DNA of 64,000 bases from Drechslerella dactyloides (taxonomy: Eukaryota > Ascomycota > Orbiliomycetes > Orbiliales > Orbiliaceae): contig JAGTWJ010000001.1 in NCBI GenBank assembly GCA_020064725.1, positions 2,356,001 through 2,420,000 on the forward strand. The letters run 5' to 3'. The notes below the pieces were generated by a model, which was given only the letters and a program-made list of their open reading frames with translations, was not told the origin of the DNA and made no database searches. Shown here piece after piece: positions 48,288 to 59,851 of this stretch. Each line of letters starts with the position of its first letter. Positions within the stretch are counted from its first letter, which is position 1. The translations under genes and the position numbers were made by a program.

Positions 48288-49796
48288 GCTAACTACACCA
48301 CTACACCACTGCACCACTTCAACCACCACCGCCCACCCGCCGTTCTGATCCATCCTCACCCCCATTCACACAATCAGCAGCAGGAAAGGAAAGGTGAGTC
48401 TCGCTCTCCCCTTCTGCTTTCAATTCTCGTTTGCTAGTGGTAATACACTTTTATCTTGCCATTGGGCCTTGCCTGTCTCTCGTCTTCTTCGATAACTCGA
48501 CTCTTTCCTTTTCTTTTTCCTGCTCGTCTCCCCCCAAGCGCTTTTCTTTTTCCGTCTCTCGTCTGCGTCTGCTACCTCTTCATATTTTTTTTCTGCTGGG
48601 TATCAAAATTTCCTTCCCAATCCGCCACCTTTGGGGCTTCCTTTTGTTCTGCTGCTGCAGCCCGTATCTCTTCGTCTGATAATAAGCTTTGATTCCTCTC
48701 TCTGTATCCAACTCTCCTCCTGCTCTCCCTTCACTTCTCACCGTCCTCTCATTCGACGCTTCTCGCGAGGCTTGACGACCCTCTGACGAATTTTCTTGCT
48801 TTGCTCGCCTCCCCGTTCCTTCCCTACCTTCCCGTGCACCGTTCGACCTCATCGCCACTCCGACCCGTTCTGCTCACGTCCTCCTCCTCCTTCCGCTCTT
48901 CTTCTTTCTCCTTCATCATCCTACTCTCCCAACAGTTCTCCGTTTCGAACAACCGGTTTTAAATAAACCCTCTCGGATTAGGTTCTTGGGTCCCTTCGAC
49001 ATCCGGACTTACCATCATCCCGTCGCCATCACCTGTGAGGAATTCGGTTTTCTCGCAGCCACATCACCCACTATCGAAGCAGCATTGCATTCCGTACATA
49101 TCACCACCGCCTAGTCGACTCTGCATCTATCGGTTTTTCGTCTGTGTCGAGTCCCGATATATCCGTCTATCCTTCGGTTCCGCGATTGTTCCACCGCCCT
49201 TTTTTTCGTCGGCGCTTTTTATTGAAGTATACTCGGCATCTTTGGCACCCGCCGTATATTTATAGGGTTAGTACCTTTTTACGGACACCGATATTCCCAC
49301 TCTCCACTCCCACCTCCTCCACCTCCGCCGTCCACTTCATATTCTCTCTTGGACAAATGTTCCCCTGCTCTGGATGGCCGTAGCCATCCTTTAAATCTCT
49401 CGTCGACGTTCCACGGCATACCAATCCTGCTCCTGCTGCAAATACATGTGACCCCCAATCGAAGATATCATGGCATTGTGGTTCTACGTGCTGTGCAGAT
49501 ATCGGTGTAAGAACAAAGCCTTTTCCGGTGCCGGTGCTGCTGCTGTTTTTGTAACACGTCTGACGAGGAGGTGGAGTCGTTTCATGAATCGTCATCGACG
49601 GCTCCGACGAGGTCCCCAACGGGCGTGCGTGATAGAACTGCTGTCCTCTCCGCTTCCATTGCCTTTTGTTGAGCTGTCCGTCCGTCCGCCTGTCCGTGTC
49701 TGTCTGCTGTCTGTCCGTCCGATTGACCAGCTCGTGTCCGGACGTTCGTGTCCGTCCATTTCATCACCGCCCGGAGAGGAGCGCCGGGCTGGACTG

Positions 49797-49821
49797 GCGG
49801 GCTGGGCTGGGCTGGGCTGGT
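49797..49821. repeat. GGGCT pentanucleotide repeat
   Basis: Four to five tandem GGGCT units. TGTCCGTC-type and CAGC-type repeats flank it within 150 bases. Confidence 0.75.
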
Positions 49822-50842
49822 CGGTACTCTCGGCCGTGTTGGGGCCCGGTGCAGGCTGCGCAGCTTCTGATTCGACAGGCTGCCCTCGCTCGCCTTCCCA
49901 TGCAGCCAGCCAGCCAGCCAACTGCCAGCCTGCCAGCCTGCCGTGGCCGTCGTCCTCCCACCCATGCTCATGCTATGCTCATGCTATGCTCCCTGCCCAC
50001 GCCATCTTGTATTCCCTCATCGTGCCCGCCCACCGCCGCCACCGCTCCATCCACCCATCCATCCATATGGCTGCACGATAAAACAAATATATCGTCCGTC
50101 CGCATCGCTCGCCTCTCACTGGCGAATTAATAACGGTGCTCCCGAATGACATGCATGCCGTTATCGCCTATGCCTTTCGCCTGTCATACCTTTCCTCCTA
50201 GATACCTGTTCCGACCTGTAGATTTTTCTATTTTCTCTTTTCTATTTTCCTTCCATTCTTTAACGTCTGCTACGAGCTTCCGAATACATATTAACTCGAT
50301 GTCGTCAACTCGATAGGACCTTGCCCAGTCGAAATCGTCGTTGGAACCGATTTCTTCTCTCCTCCTCATTAGCCCCCCCTTGACACCTGGGATATCACCG
50401 TCGCCTGTCGAACGGTCTCACCCGCTCGAACTCTACCACCACCCAACGACAAGGTCGTTTTCTGCAACGATCAGCCTCCGTTAGCATTGCTATTTTTGCT
50501 GAGGTGCTCCTTGCGAAAAATCAAACAGAGTTCCGGTGCCCTTCGACTAGGCCCACTCTTTGTTTTCGGCTCTAATTATCTGAAGGAGGGGCAGCGTGCT
50601 CGCCTGGATCCCATTCCCCTCGCAGATACCGGCATCCGACAGATCCGGCGGATCAGTCCACAGAGTTGGAGACTTGCGAACAGGCAGTGAAGACTCCTGT
50701 TCCTCCCATCTCGATCTCGATATATTTATCCGTCCTTCTCTCTCCTCCACCCCCCCTTCTCTTGTTGCTTCCCCCACCCCTCGACGGAAGGGAAGCTCCA
50801 CTCAATCACTCTCCTCTCCCTCTCCCTCTAACAGCCGGTCGG

Positions 50843-53214
50843 ATGCCTTACACTCCTCCTAGCCCTTCTCCCAATGCATCGCACACCCAGTCTCGGACGA
50901 ACAGTCGGTCATCTTCCTTTTCCGATATCCCCTCGCCGCCTTCGTCGACGGTGTTGATCACCCCAGGCAAGCCCCAACCCACCCGGTCGACATCGTACCT
51001 GAACAAGCATCGTCGGTCGGCAGGTGGGCCACGGCCTGGAGATGATAAGCACTTTTTGATGTCACCCCCGCAAATCCAAACTGGATCAATATTACATCCT
51101 CCACGGTCGACAACAGGAAGCAGCATACGTCAAGTTACAACGGTGCCCATGATGCCAACGGGTGCTGTGATCTCTCCGCCCGACTCGTCCTCGAATTCGA
51201 GTGAAGATGAAGCGGAAAACCACATCAAGCGAGGAAGACAGGTGGTTGATGTCAAGGAGTTGGAGGCGGCAATCAGGAACAGCATTCCGCAGAGAAGAGA
51301 GGCATCGCCGGTGATGGTGCCTCCCAACCCCAACGAAGTTTTCGCTGAGCCGAGGTCTCCGGAAATCTTGAGCGCAAGAATTCACCAGAAGTTGTGCCAT
51401 GTTGCCAGCCACCCAAGACCAGCGGTTGACGGATTTGGATCCAGGACACAGGTTCCAGCCAGCCAGCCGCCACCAGAGGAAGAAAGAGGAAGCCAAGAGG
51501 GATCTCCAAATATCGAAGACGATGCCTTCCGGATAGCTCCTCCGATGGTTCGCAAGAAGAGCGGCGAATTGGTCAAGTCCTCTCTGAAGAGTCCGAATCT
51601 GAGACGACGGCCGTCCAGCATGCCGTCGACACCAACGTATCCCAAAGTCGTCCATTTCGATTCCCATCTCGAACATGTTCGACACTTCATTCACTCCGAG
51701 CGTCCCACTGCCGTTAGTGCAGGATCCTCGCCAGTCGAATCCGGCATGGATACCGACAGCGAATACCCCTTCCCATCGGATGAACCGCCGTTTGAGTGGG
51801 AGATTGGGTTGCCCAACTTTCCGGACCGGGTTGACAGAAGCTCGGCGATGGTTCGTGTTGAGAAAGTGACTCTGTCTCACGACAAGAAAGCACTTCTCGG
51901 ATCTGTTGCTGTTGCCAACATTTCGTTCCAAAAATTGGTTGTTGCCAGATTTACGCTGGATTACTGGCAGACTACCTCTGAGGTGGCTGCTGAATACACT
52001 AACGATATCCGCCGCCGGCACACTGATGATGGCTACGACCGGTTTACTTTCAAGGTCAAGCTGGAGGATATGGCCAATCTGGAGAATAAGACTTTGTTCT
52101 TCTGTGTTCGGTACCGTGTCGATTCAAAAGAGTTTTGGGACAACAACAACTCGATCAACTATCAAGTCGACTTTAGGAAGAAGGCAATTCCTCAGCATGG
52201 CAAGTCGGGACCGTCGTCTGCGTCTTCGAAACCACTGCCTCGCAGCAAGGGAGTCAACTCATCCGCACCGCGGCCCAGGTCCATGCCAATATTCGATGAT
52301 TCCTTTGATGCGTATGACCTGCGGACCCAACCCGAATACAAAATGTTCAACAAGGCTATGGATGCCCAGCGGGACATGGTCATCAAAGCTGCCAAAAAGT
52401 CTTCAGTCGTCGATCCAGAAGCCCTGGCACGTCGAGCAAATCCGTCTGGGAATGCTTTTGGCAATCGATACGACTTTGAAGCTTCTTTGGCAGCTGCTAT
52501 GGCAACTGCAACCAAAGTCCTGGGTCCAGAGCGTAGTGGTCTCAAGTTGAAGACGGGTTCCTCGAAGGACGAGAAGCAGGCCCCGAACCCGTATTTCCAT
52601 AGCTTGGCTGTGGGCAACGGCTTGCCTCGCTCCCACTCCTCGCCATCACTCACCGCTACATTTATCGCCGCGAGTGACAAGTCTATTCCCAAGGTAGACC
52701 TCGACAAACCGACTGATTCGTTCAGGCCTTCGCTGGATGCTCTCAAGACGCTCGCTACTGAGAAGAAGCCTTCGATTGAGTCCGCTTCCTATAAGGAGAT
52801 TCTAGAAAACTTCTGCTTCGTAAGTTCCACACACGCCTGTCTCAGATAATAAGAAAAAAAGAAGCTTGGTCTAACATTCGATTATAGTTTGGATCTGCGA
52901 AACCTTCCCCACAGCTCTCGACCGGTGATTCGATGCCAGTCCGAGCTGGAGCTGCAGGCCACGAGAACAACACCTTGGCTATGCTTAGTCCCAGAACCAT
53001 TGGCTCTCGATCTCCTTCGCCAAACTCCCCTGTAAGCCCTACTGCACAAGGCATGGATGGAACCAGCGGGAATGCATTCACCACCTCACCTCCAACCTCT
53101 TCTTCCCAGGGATCACAGAGAACCTCCCGGTCTCCGTCTCCATCACATCATATTTTCGGGTTCCCGAATAACGACCCATTCGATGTCCATACCCCGAGCG
53201 CCATACAAACCTAG
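50843..53214 (+). CDS. PP1 regulatory subunit with CBM21 domain (Gac1/PIG2 type)
   Basis: Gac1-type subunits bring protein phosphatase 1 to glycogen and so activate glycogen synthase in the cytosol. Two exons: 50843-52819 and 52888-53214, with a 68-bp intron; 767 residues. The start MPYTPPSPSPN follows a pyrimidine tract and a CTAACAG that may be the 3' end of a leader intron; an in-frame ATG at 50666 also exists. The PP1-docking motif KVVHF lies at residues 268-272 within PKVVHFDSHLEHVRHF. The CBM21 domain spans about 336-444, from VRVEKVTLS to the end block WDNNNSINYQVDF, which is the family signature. The rest is Ser/Pro-rich and disordered with many possible phosphosites. The very long upstream region suggests complex regulation. 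Confidence 0.87.
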
Positions 53215-55263
53215 TAGATCAAGTTGGCCATCTTGCTCTTCCCACCGCATCCGTACCACACTCACCGGAAACCGTCATCGGCGAACAGCGAGTGTATTGA
53301 TTGGGCAATACTTCCGGCTTAGGCAGGGATTGTCTATCATTTTTGGATTTTGTCGCTTTAGAACCCGCAAACACCTCTCTTCCTCTTCCTCTTCTTGAGT
53401 GTATTTTTACGATCTTTCTTACGCATGGCTAACGACTGAAGGGAAATGCCTACCCCGTGTCATGCCTCTTGTGAGCTCCTTCTGCGCTCAATGAGTTACT
53501 GTTTCCATCGTCTCGAGATTGAGTGCCTTTCGTGTTCTTCGTTTGTTTGTCGTCAGGTGCTTTAGCACCTTAGCTTGACTTTGCGGCGTTCTGCCTTTCC
53601 CCAGTTTTACTATATCATATCGTGATAGGTTTCTCTGTTGCAAAATCGTCTGCTTTTCGGTCCTCGTTACGTCCATATATTCCTCATTTGCTCCTCTTGA
53701 CACGTCGATACAGCGCGTCCCTACCCTCCTACTATCTATGCTCTTTGGCTGCTGTTCAATTAGATTTCTGATTTTGTCGTTTACCAGTTGTTTACGCTTT
53801 GCAAAAGTCACTTTTCATACTGCAACGCTCCCTGACATTTTATCGCAGGAGGATTGCTCGTCCTTTTTTATCTATCTTTTGGGCACTCATTTAGGGTTTC
53901 GTTGGTGTGTTTTCTCTTTGATTCTGTCTTTGTGGATTTTTTGTTACCAAAAGCCCTTCTGACTATGATGATGATGGGACTTTCCTTACCGGCTAGGCTC
54001 TCTTTGTATGCAAGCACGATGACGGGATATTTCGAGATTAATACATGATTCTTTTTGGAGTGAGCGGTCAGCTTTCGGTGCGAGGCTCGGGGGCGGCCGC
54101 TCTCTTTCTTATCCATTCTCTCATACTTTCTTACCCTCTTTCATTTTTGATCTCTTTTCATATTTCACAAGCTTCTTCGTGTGCACTACTAACAGATTGG
54201 TTTATATCACGCTCGCTCAACTCCGACGTCGTCTTGGTTTTGTGTTTTTGGGAAGGCGGGCATACACGCACGCACGCACGCACTCATGTGCAAGGCCGAT
54301 ACATGCGTTGAAGAATCATGTCTTCGGTCTGACTCGTGCGGGCTCGTGCTCTCGCCGCTCTTACGCGCGCTTGGCGGATTGCAAATGGTCACCGGCGATG
54401 GGATATCGATATACTGGGATATATTTATTATACGGGCTCGGTTGTTTCTTGGATTTCGATAAACAAAATGTTTTTGCTTTTCTTATATTGGATCGCTGTG
54501 TGTGCGCTTTGCTTTTTTCTTTACGACTTTTTACATTTTCTGTCGTTTCGTTTGTTGTATGTAACATAGACAAGGGCGTGGCGAATAAAAAATACAAGCA
54601 ATCAATTACCAATTACATGTATGTTGGTGGGGGTTTTTTTCTATTCTTATATGTACGGAGGGGCACAGTCAACTGGCGAGTCTGTATATACGGAGCTCGA
54701 GGGAGCTTGCAGCTTGAGCCCAGCAAGATACTACTGTGTATATAATTGCATGTTTTCTGATGAACTTACAATTAATAATAGTATGCAATCACTCGTTTAT
54801 TTGAATAGGACTTTATGCCGGATGGCGTGATTGGAATGGACGATTATCAAGGTATCGATGACGCCCCAAGCAGATATCAGTTGCAGTCGACGGTTCGGCT
54901 GGCGCGGTTTTCGTGTATTATAAATCTCTCTGTGGTGGGATTTTTTCCTCTTCATGTTGCGAGCTCCTGACGACATACTATACTTATCTACGTTGCATTA
55001 CAGAACCTGCTTGACATCGGTCCCCACCCTCACTTAGCCACTTGTACTATCGATCCTTTGAGTTTTCTATCAGCTTCCCAGGTGCCCGGCGGTATCGGTA
55101 TCATACCACCCCTGCAGATCATATCGCTGCCTCGCGTAGGTTCCTTCACCAAATTAACATACCGACATACACCCACCGGACGTTCGGAGAAAAATTTTAA
55201 TCTTGTCGGATTTTAAAATGACCCGATGGTAATACACGCCCGCGCTTACGTTCGATAACCGGA
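53215..55263. other. Intergenic region, no gene seen
   Basis: About 2 kb. The first part is T-rich and probably the 3' UTR of the PP1 subunit. Short ACGC repeats lie at 54261-54282. The last 300 bases should hold the BolA-gene promoter. No coding region can be supported. Confidence 0.5.
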
Positions 55264-56063
55264 ATGACGACGTTACCGTTTCTCCGACGTTTATGGTCCA
55301 CGCCGGCAGCGGCGCGTATCAGCACGGTGGTCAGGAATGCTAGTTACACCGTCGCACACTCGCGATCCGTGAGGGGATATACGGATATCGGCCGGCGTCC
55401 GTGGAGCTTGTCGACGCAGGGCGCATATACATATGTGCATGTGGCCCCGGCGACACCGTCTGCGGGACGGCAGTTTTCGACGTCCGGGTACCGGCTGCGG
55501 GAGGATCAGGATGAACCTGGGAGCGCATCGGTACCCGTGAGCGGCACGCTGCCGCCGGAGCACTTGAACGAGCGGGAGGCGGGGATATTTGTCAAGTTGG
55601 CGGAGAAGTTGAGCCCCAGCCGGTTGGATGTGAGTGGTACCGCACTGTGCGCTGTGCATGCTATTTATTCTTTCTGTCGTGCATCTATCTACATACATGC
55701 GTCTACGTCGTTTGCCTACGTGTGGGCATATGTCTGGATATCGCTTGCATATATATGGCGTATGTCCAATGCAATGCATGCGGTGAAGTGCGGGGTAGAG
55801 GACTGCTGCATCGAGTGAAGTGGACGGTATGATATGATATGATACGATATGACATATTTCTGACGGTGGAGGCGCTGGTTGAGCAGGTGCGGGATATCTC
55901 TGGCGGGTGCGGGTCCATGTACGCTGTCGAGATCGAGTCGCCGCTGTTTCGAGGGCTGACGACACTCAAGATGCACCGGCAGGTGCAGGATGTGCTGGCG
56001 GAGGAGATCAAAGGGTGGCATGGGATCCAGCTGAAGACCAAGGCGACGCCGGTTGAGGGGTAG
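55264..56063 (+). CDS. BolA-like protein, probably mitochondrial (BOL3/AIM1 type)
   Basis: BolA proteins act with monothiol glutaredoxins; mitochondrial Bol3 helps deliver [4Fe-4S] clusters to some client enzymes. Two exons, 55264-55629 and 55887-56063, about 180 residues. The N-terminal 85 residues are Arg/Ser/Ala-rich (MTTLPFLRRLWSTPAAARIS) like a mitochondrial targeting peptide. The BolA domain follows: LNEREAGIFVKLAEKLSPSRLD joined to VRDISGGCGSMYAVEI, then SPLFRGLTTLKMHRQV and GWHGIQLKT. The Cys in GGCGSMY and His in LKMHRQV are candidate cluster ligands. The intron is 257 bp, longer than most here, and contains a GATAT repeat. Its donor (GTGAGT) and acceptor (GAGCAG) fit the domain alignment. 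Confidence 0.83.
55829..55852. repeat. GATAT pentanucleotide repeat inside the BolA intron
   Basis: About four to five GATAT units (one with a substitution) lie 35 bases before the intron's 3' splice site. Confidence 0.8.
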
Positions 56064-56517
56064 ATGTAGCATATATCATCATGTAGTCAAGTAAACTGTG
56101 GCTACGTCGACTCGGTTCTACGACTCGAGCGGGGATGTTACGTTTGGATGCATCCGCCAATGAGGATGTGATATTGGCTCATGAGGAACGTTATTCGGCA
56201 TTGTGAATATGCAATCGGTATGCGGCAGGTGATAGGAGGAGAGTCGGGTTTGTACGATATGATATCAGATGTTTGTAAATAATTTCGACCCGACAATCGA
56301 TCGAATCATTCATCTCAAAATTTTTATGGTTTCTCATTCGGCGAGGTTGCGCAAATGCGCGCTGCGGCGGTTGACGTTTGTTCGTTCGTTCGTCTGGACA
56401 TCGCGCCAAGACTCGCGCCCAAACGCTTCGGCCGCCGGAAAATTTCACACAACCGACCTTCGATTGGACATTTACCTATACCCAAACTGCAACCTCCACC
56501 ACATACGTACATCCACG
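56064..56517. promoter_or_regulatory. Intergenic region before DBP9
   Basis: 454 bp between two genes on the same strand. It should hold the BolA-gene 3' end and the DBP9 promoter. No gene is seen. Confidence 0.5.
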
Positions 56518-58517
56518 ATGAAGCGCAAGCTCGACGACGTCGACTGGTCCTCGAAGGAGGCGAAGAAGTCCAGCACCGCTGCAGACCCCTCCTTCGACTC
56601 CTTCGCCCTCGACCCACGCCTCACGCAAGCAATCGGCAAGCTCAACTACGTCAAGCCGACGCCCGTCCAAGCACACATCATCCCACCAGCGATAGAAGGC
56701 AAAGACATCCTCGCGCGCGCGAAAACCGGCTCCGGCAAGACGGCAGCGTATCTGCTGCCGATACTGCAGCGCATTCTGGTAGCGAAGGACGCGGCAGCGG
56801 CGGATGGTGGTAGCAACAGCAGCGAGAATGCGACGACGGGACTGGTCCTCGTGCCGACGAGGGAGCTGGCGGACCAGGTGGCCAAGGTGATCGAAGGGTA
56901 CACCGCATTCTGCGGGAAGCAGATCCGCGCGGTGAACATTGCGCGCAACATATCCGACTCGATCCAGCAGTGAGCATACTCGGCCCGCCTACTATACCGA
57001 TGGGACAGATAGGTCCCTTTATCATAGGATACAGCGCTGATATAAAGAAACTACAGGTCGCTGCTGCTCGACAGACCGGACATCGTCGTATCAACGCCCT
57101 CCCGGGCCGCCATCCACTTTAACACCGAGACGCTGGACCTCGCGCCGCTAAAGTACCTCGTCATCGACGAGGCCGACCTGATCCTCTCCTACGGCCACGA
57201 GAACGACATGCAAGTGCTCGCGGCCGCGCTGCCGAAGGGCGTGCAGACCTTTCTGATGTCCGCGACGCTGACGGACGACGTCGAGGCGCTGAAGGAGCTG
57301 TTTTGTCGGCATCCGTATGTCTATAGACCGGACCAGCGGGAGGAGAATGAGGATGGCAGCGCCGTCAGCCAGTTTTACATCAGGTGCGTTCAAAGGAATA
57401 CAGAATTTCACAATCCGTACGATGGATTTACACTACGGTTTGTGATATGGGCCGGGGCTAATGTTACGGGTATAGTACTGGCGAGGACACGAAGTTTCTG
57501 CTGCTATACGTCATCTTCAAGCTCAAGCTGATCAAGGGCAAGTCGATTGTCTTTGTCGCAGACGTGGACCGCTGCTACCGCCTCCGGCTGTTTCTCGAAC
57601 AATTCGGCATCCGCGCATGCGTGCTGAACAGCGAGCTGCCGGTCAACTCGCGGCTACACATCGTCGAGGAGTTCAACAAGAACGTGTACGAGATCATCAT
57701 CGCCACGGACGAGAATGAAATCATCGGTGAGGAGGAAGACGACGATAATGACGCCGTTCAAAACGGCGACGAAGCGGCGGAAGGATCGTCCGCGACCAAA
57801 AAGAAGAAGAGAAAGCAGAAGAAGCAGCGCCGGCGCGACAGCGAGTACGGCGTCTCCCGCGGCGTGGACTTCCAAAACGTCACCTGCGTGCTCAACTTTG
57901 ACCTCCCGCTCACCGCGAAATCCTACATGCACCGCATCGGCCGCACCGCCCGCGCGGGTAGATCCGGCATGGCGCTGTCCTTCTATGTCCCCGCCGACCA
58001 ATTCGGCAAGCACCGTCCGACGAGCGTCGCCTCCGCCGCCAACGACGAAAAGACGCTCGACAAGATCAAGCGCCAGCAGGCCAAGGTCGGCTGCGAGCTC
58101 AAGCCATACAATTTCGACATGAAGCAAGTCGAGGCCTTCCGGTACCGCATGGACGATGCCCTGCGCGCGGTGACGAAAGTCGCGGTGCAGAACGCGCGGA
58201 TGCAGGAGCTGCGGCAGGAGCTGCTGGCCAGCGATCGGTTGAAGCGTCACTTTGAGGAGAACCCGGAGGACCTGAAGCACCTGCGGCACGATCGCGAGAT
58301 CAAGGTCGTGCGCGTGCAGTCGCATATGAAGCGCGTGCCGGAGTACCTGCTCGCGAAGGGCCAGGCGGCGACCATGGTGCAGCAGGGGGCAAATGGGGGC
58401 AACGTGCCGTTTAAGGTTGGTGGGCGGCGAGTGCAGCGGAAGGGGAAGAAGGGCGTTAAGGCGGGCGGCCGGAAGAAGAGGGACCCGCTGAAGAGTTTTG
58501 GCAAGGCGAAGAAGTGA
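56518..58517 (+). CDS. dbp9: ATP-dependent RNA helicase DBP9 (DEAD box)
   Basis: Dbp9 is a nucleolar helicase needed for early steps of 60S ribosomal subunit assembly. Three exons: 56518-56969, 57057-57383 and 57476-58517, all GT-AG, 606 residues. Motifs run in order: Q51 in PTPVQ, Walker A AKTGSGKT at 68-75, PTRELADQ, TPSR, DEAD at 188-191, SAT, and HRIGRTARAG in the second RecA domain. A Lys-rich acidic insert (DDDNDAVQNGDEAAEG then KKKKRKQKKQRRR) lies between motifs IV and V, as expected for Dbp9 but not for most DEAD helicases. The C-terminus is basic (KGKKGVKAGGRKKRDP), fitting RNA binding and nucleolar targeting. The start is the first ATG of the conserved frame. Confidence 0.92.
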
Positions 58518-58896
58518 GTCCGTGACAGACTCGAGTGGGACCACGCATTTTTGCACATGTATGATAGATGGAATCCGAGCCTGAATTACCACCAGCGAGG
58601 TAATATTATGACGCGCTGAAATTCAAGTGAGAGGGGGTATAGTACAAGATTCTAACAGCATGGTGACAAGATTCGTCTCGGTTGCGCCGATGGCAGCAAT
58701 ATGCACAACCTGATGCCATCAGCCTAACCGCTGGCGTGCTATAACGACATGGACCAGAGCCGTAGGTGGATACGTAATGCAGCTATAGCGATCGCCCTTG
58801 CTTGCATCCATCCATGAACCCGTACATCTATACATCCGGTCTTTCCGGCTGCGGGCATTATTGATATCGTACTTCATCAATCATATCGCACTACTG
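58518..58896. other. Convergent 3' intergenic region
   Basis: 379 bp between the convergent DBP9 and YAF9 stop codons. No gene is seen. Confidence 0.6.
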
Positions 58897-59851
58897 CTAT
58901 GTCTTCGGAGGATACTTGCCGGACGCAGCCTTCATTTCCGCCAGCGCCTTCTCCTTATCAATCAGCTTTGAGCGAGTCTCCTCCTTGAGCTCCTGGACCT
59001 GCTTGATGGCCTCGGCCAGCCGGTCCTCCTCCTCGCCCTCGGTATCGAGCGCGTACGTGATCTTGCCCGTGCGCTTCGGCGCCATCTCGGGGGGCTTGTT
59101 GTTTGTGAGGACCTCATACATGGCCTCTGTGGGCTCGTTGAAGAGGATCTCCTCGTACTGGTAGGCTTGGACGGGGCGGCCTTGTTCTCTTGCGATTTCC
59201 TTGTCCGGGCCGAAGGGGTGCAGGGAGAGGTGGTGGTAGAGCTGTAAGGGCTTTTCGCCGGACTCTGTGCGCCAGAAGATTTTGATGTGGATGTCGAATT
59301 CGCCCCAGCCGGTTTCCGAGACCTCGAATGGCGGGGCGTCCAGAGCTGCGGGGGGGAAGGATACGCTGTTAGCGGAGGACGGACGAGGTGGTGGGGAGAT
59401 GGAACGTACTGCGGGTGGCGTTGGCGTAGGTTTCGTGCAGCTTGAACTGAACGCGCTTTACAAAGTAGGATATGTCCTCATCGTAGACGCCCTTGACGCA
59501 CACGGTCCAGCGGTGCGTGTGTTCGGGCGGGAGGTTGCTCGTGCGGTTGTCTTTGGTGATGGGCGTGGCAATGTTGCCGTAGACTAGACGGTGGCGTCAG
59601 CATCGGTGCTATGGTAGTGGAAAAAAGTAGTGATGGTTGCTGTAATACCTATCGGTCGATATATCTGGACGCCCTACAGAGCACGAGAGAGGAATGGTGA
59701 GCTTCGCGGTTTCGCAGACCGGGGTGGGTAGGCATCCTGGCGTGATATGGTATCATATGAGGCGACTGCGAGGAGGGAAAGAGGTGGAGGACGGAGGCGG
59801 CAGGACGGAACGTACCTTGACGCGCTTTGATGTCGACGGCGCGGAAGGCAT
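58897..59851 (-). CDS. yaf9: YEATS-domain protein Yaf9 (SWR1/NuA4 subunit)
   Basis: Yaf9 is shared by the SWR1 histone-exchange and NuA4 acetyltransferase complexes, where its YEATS domain reads acylated histone H3. Four exons on the minus strand: 59851-59816, 59673-59649, 59583-59410 and 59345-58897, 227 residues. Exon 2 is just 25 nt and supplies GVQIYRPI, joined to VYGNIATPI. The YEATS core includes HTHRWTVCVKG, VKRVQFKLHETY, PPFEVSETGWGEFDIHIKIFW and LYHHLSLHPFG. The C-terminal part is a coiled coil (about 185-220) used for complex assembly. The start MPSAPSTSKRVK leads directly to the domain. Confidence 0.9.

Larger units (their letters stand above)
34494..50842. other. Gene-poor region of about 16 kb
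   Basis: No gene can be supported on either strand. The longest open frames (for example 38500-39240 minus and 35590-36219 plus) have no domain-like pattern and overlap frames of similar size on both strands. The DNA is rich in short palindromes (GCTAGC, GCATGC, TACGTA), GTACGGAGTAC copies, and small repeats. From about 48.3 kb it becomes strongly pyrimidine-rich on the plus strand, as in a long fungal leader, with possible 5' splice sites such as GTGAGT at 48394 and a CTAACAG acceptor at 50828-50834. This part is probably the promoter and leader of the next gene. Confidence 0.5.
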
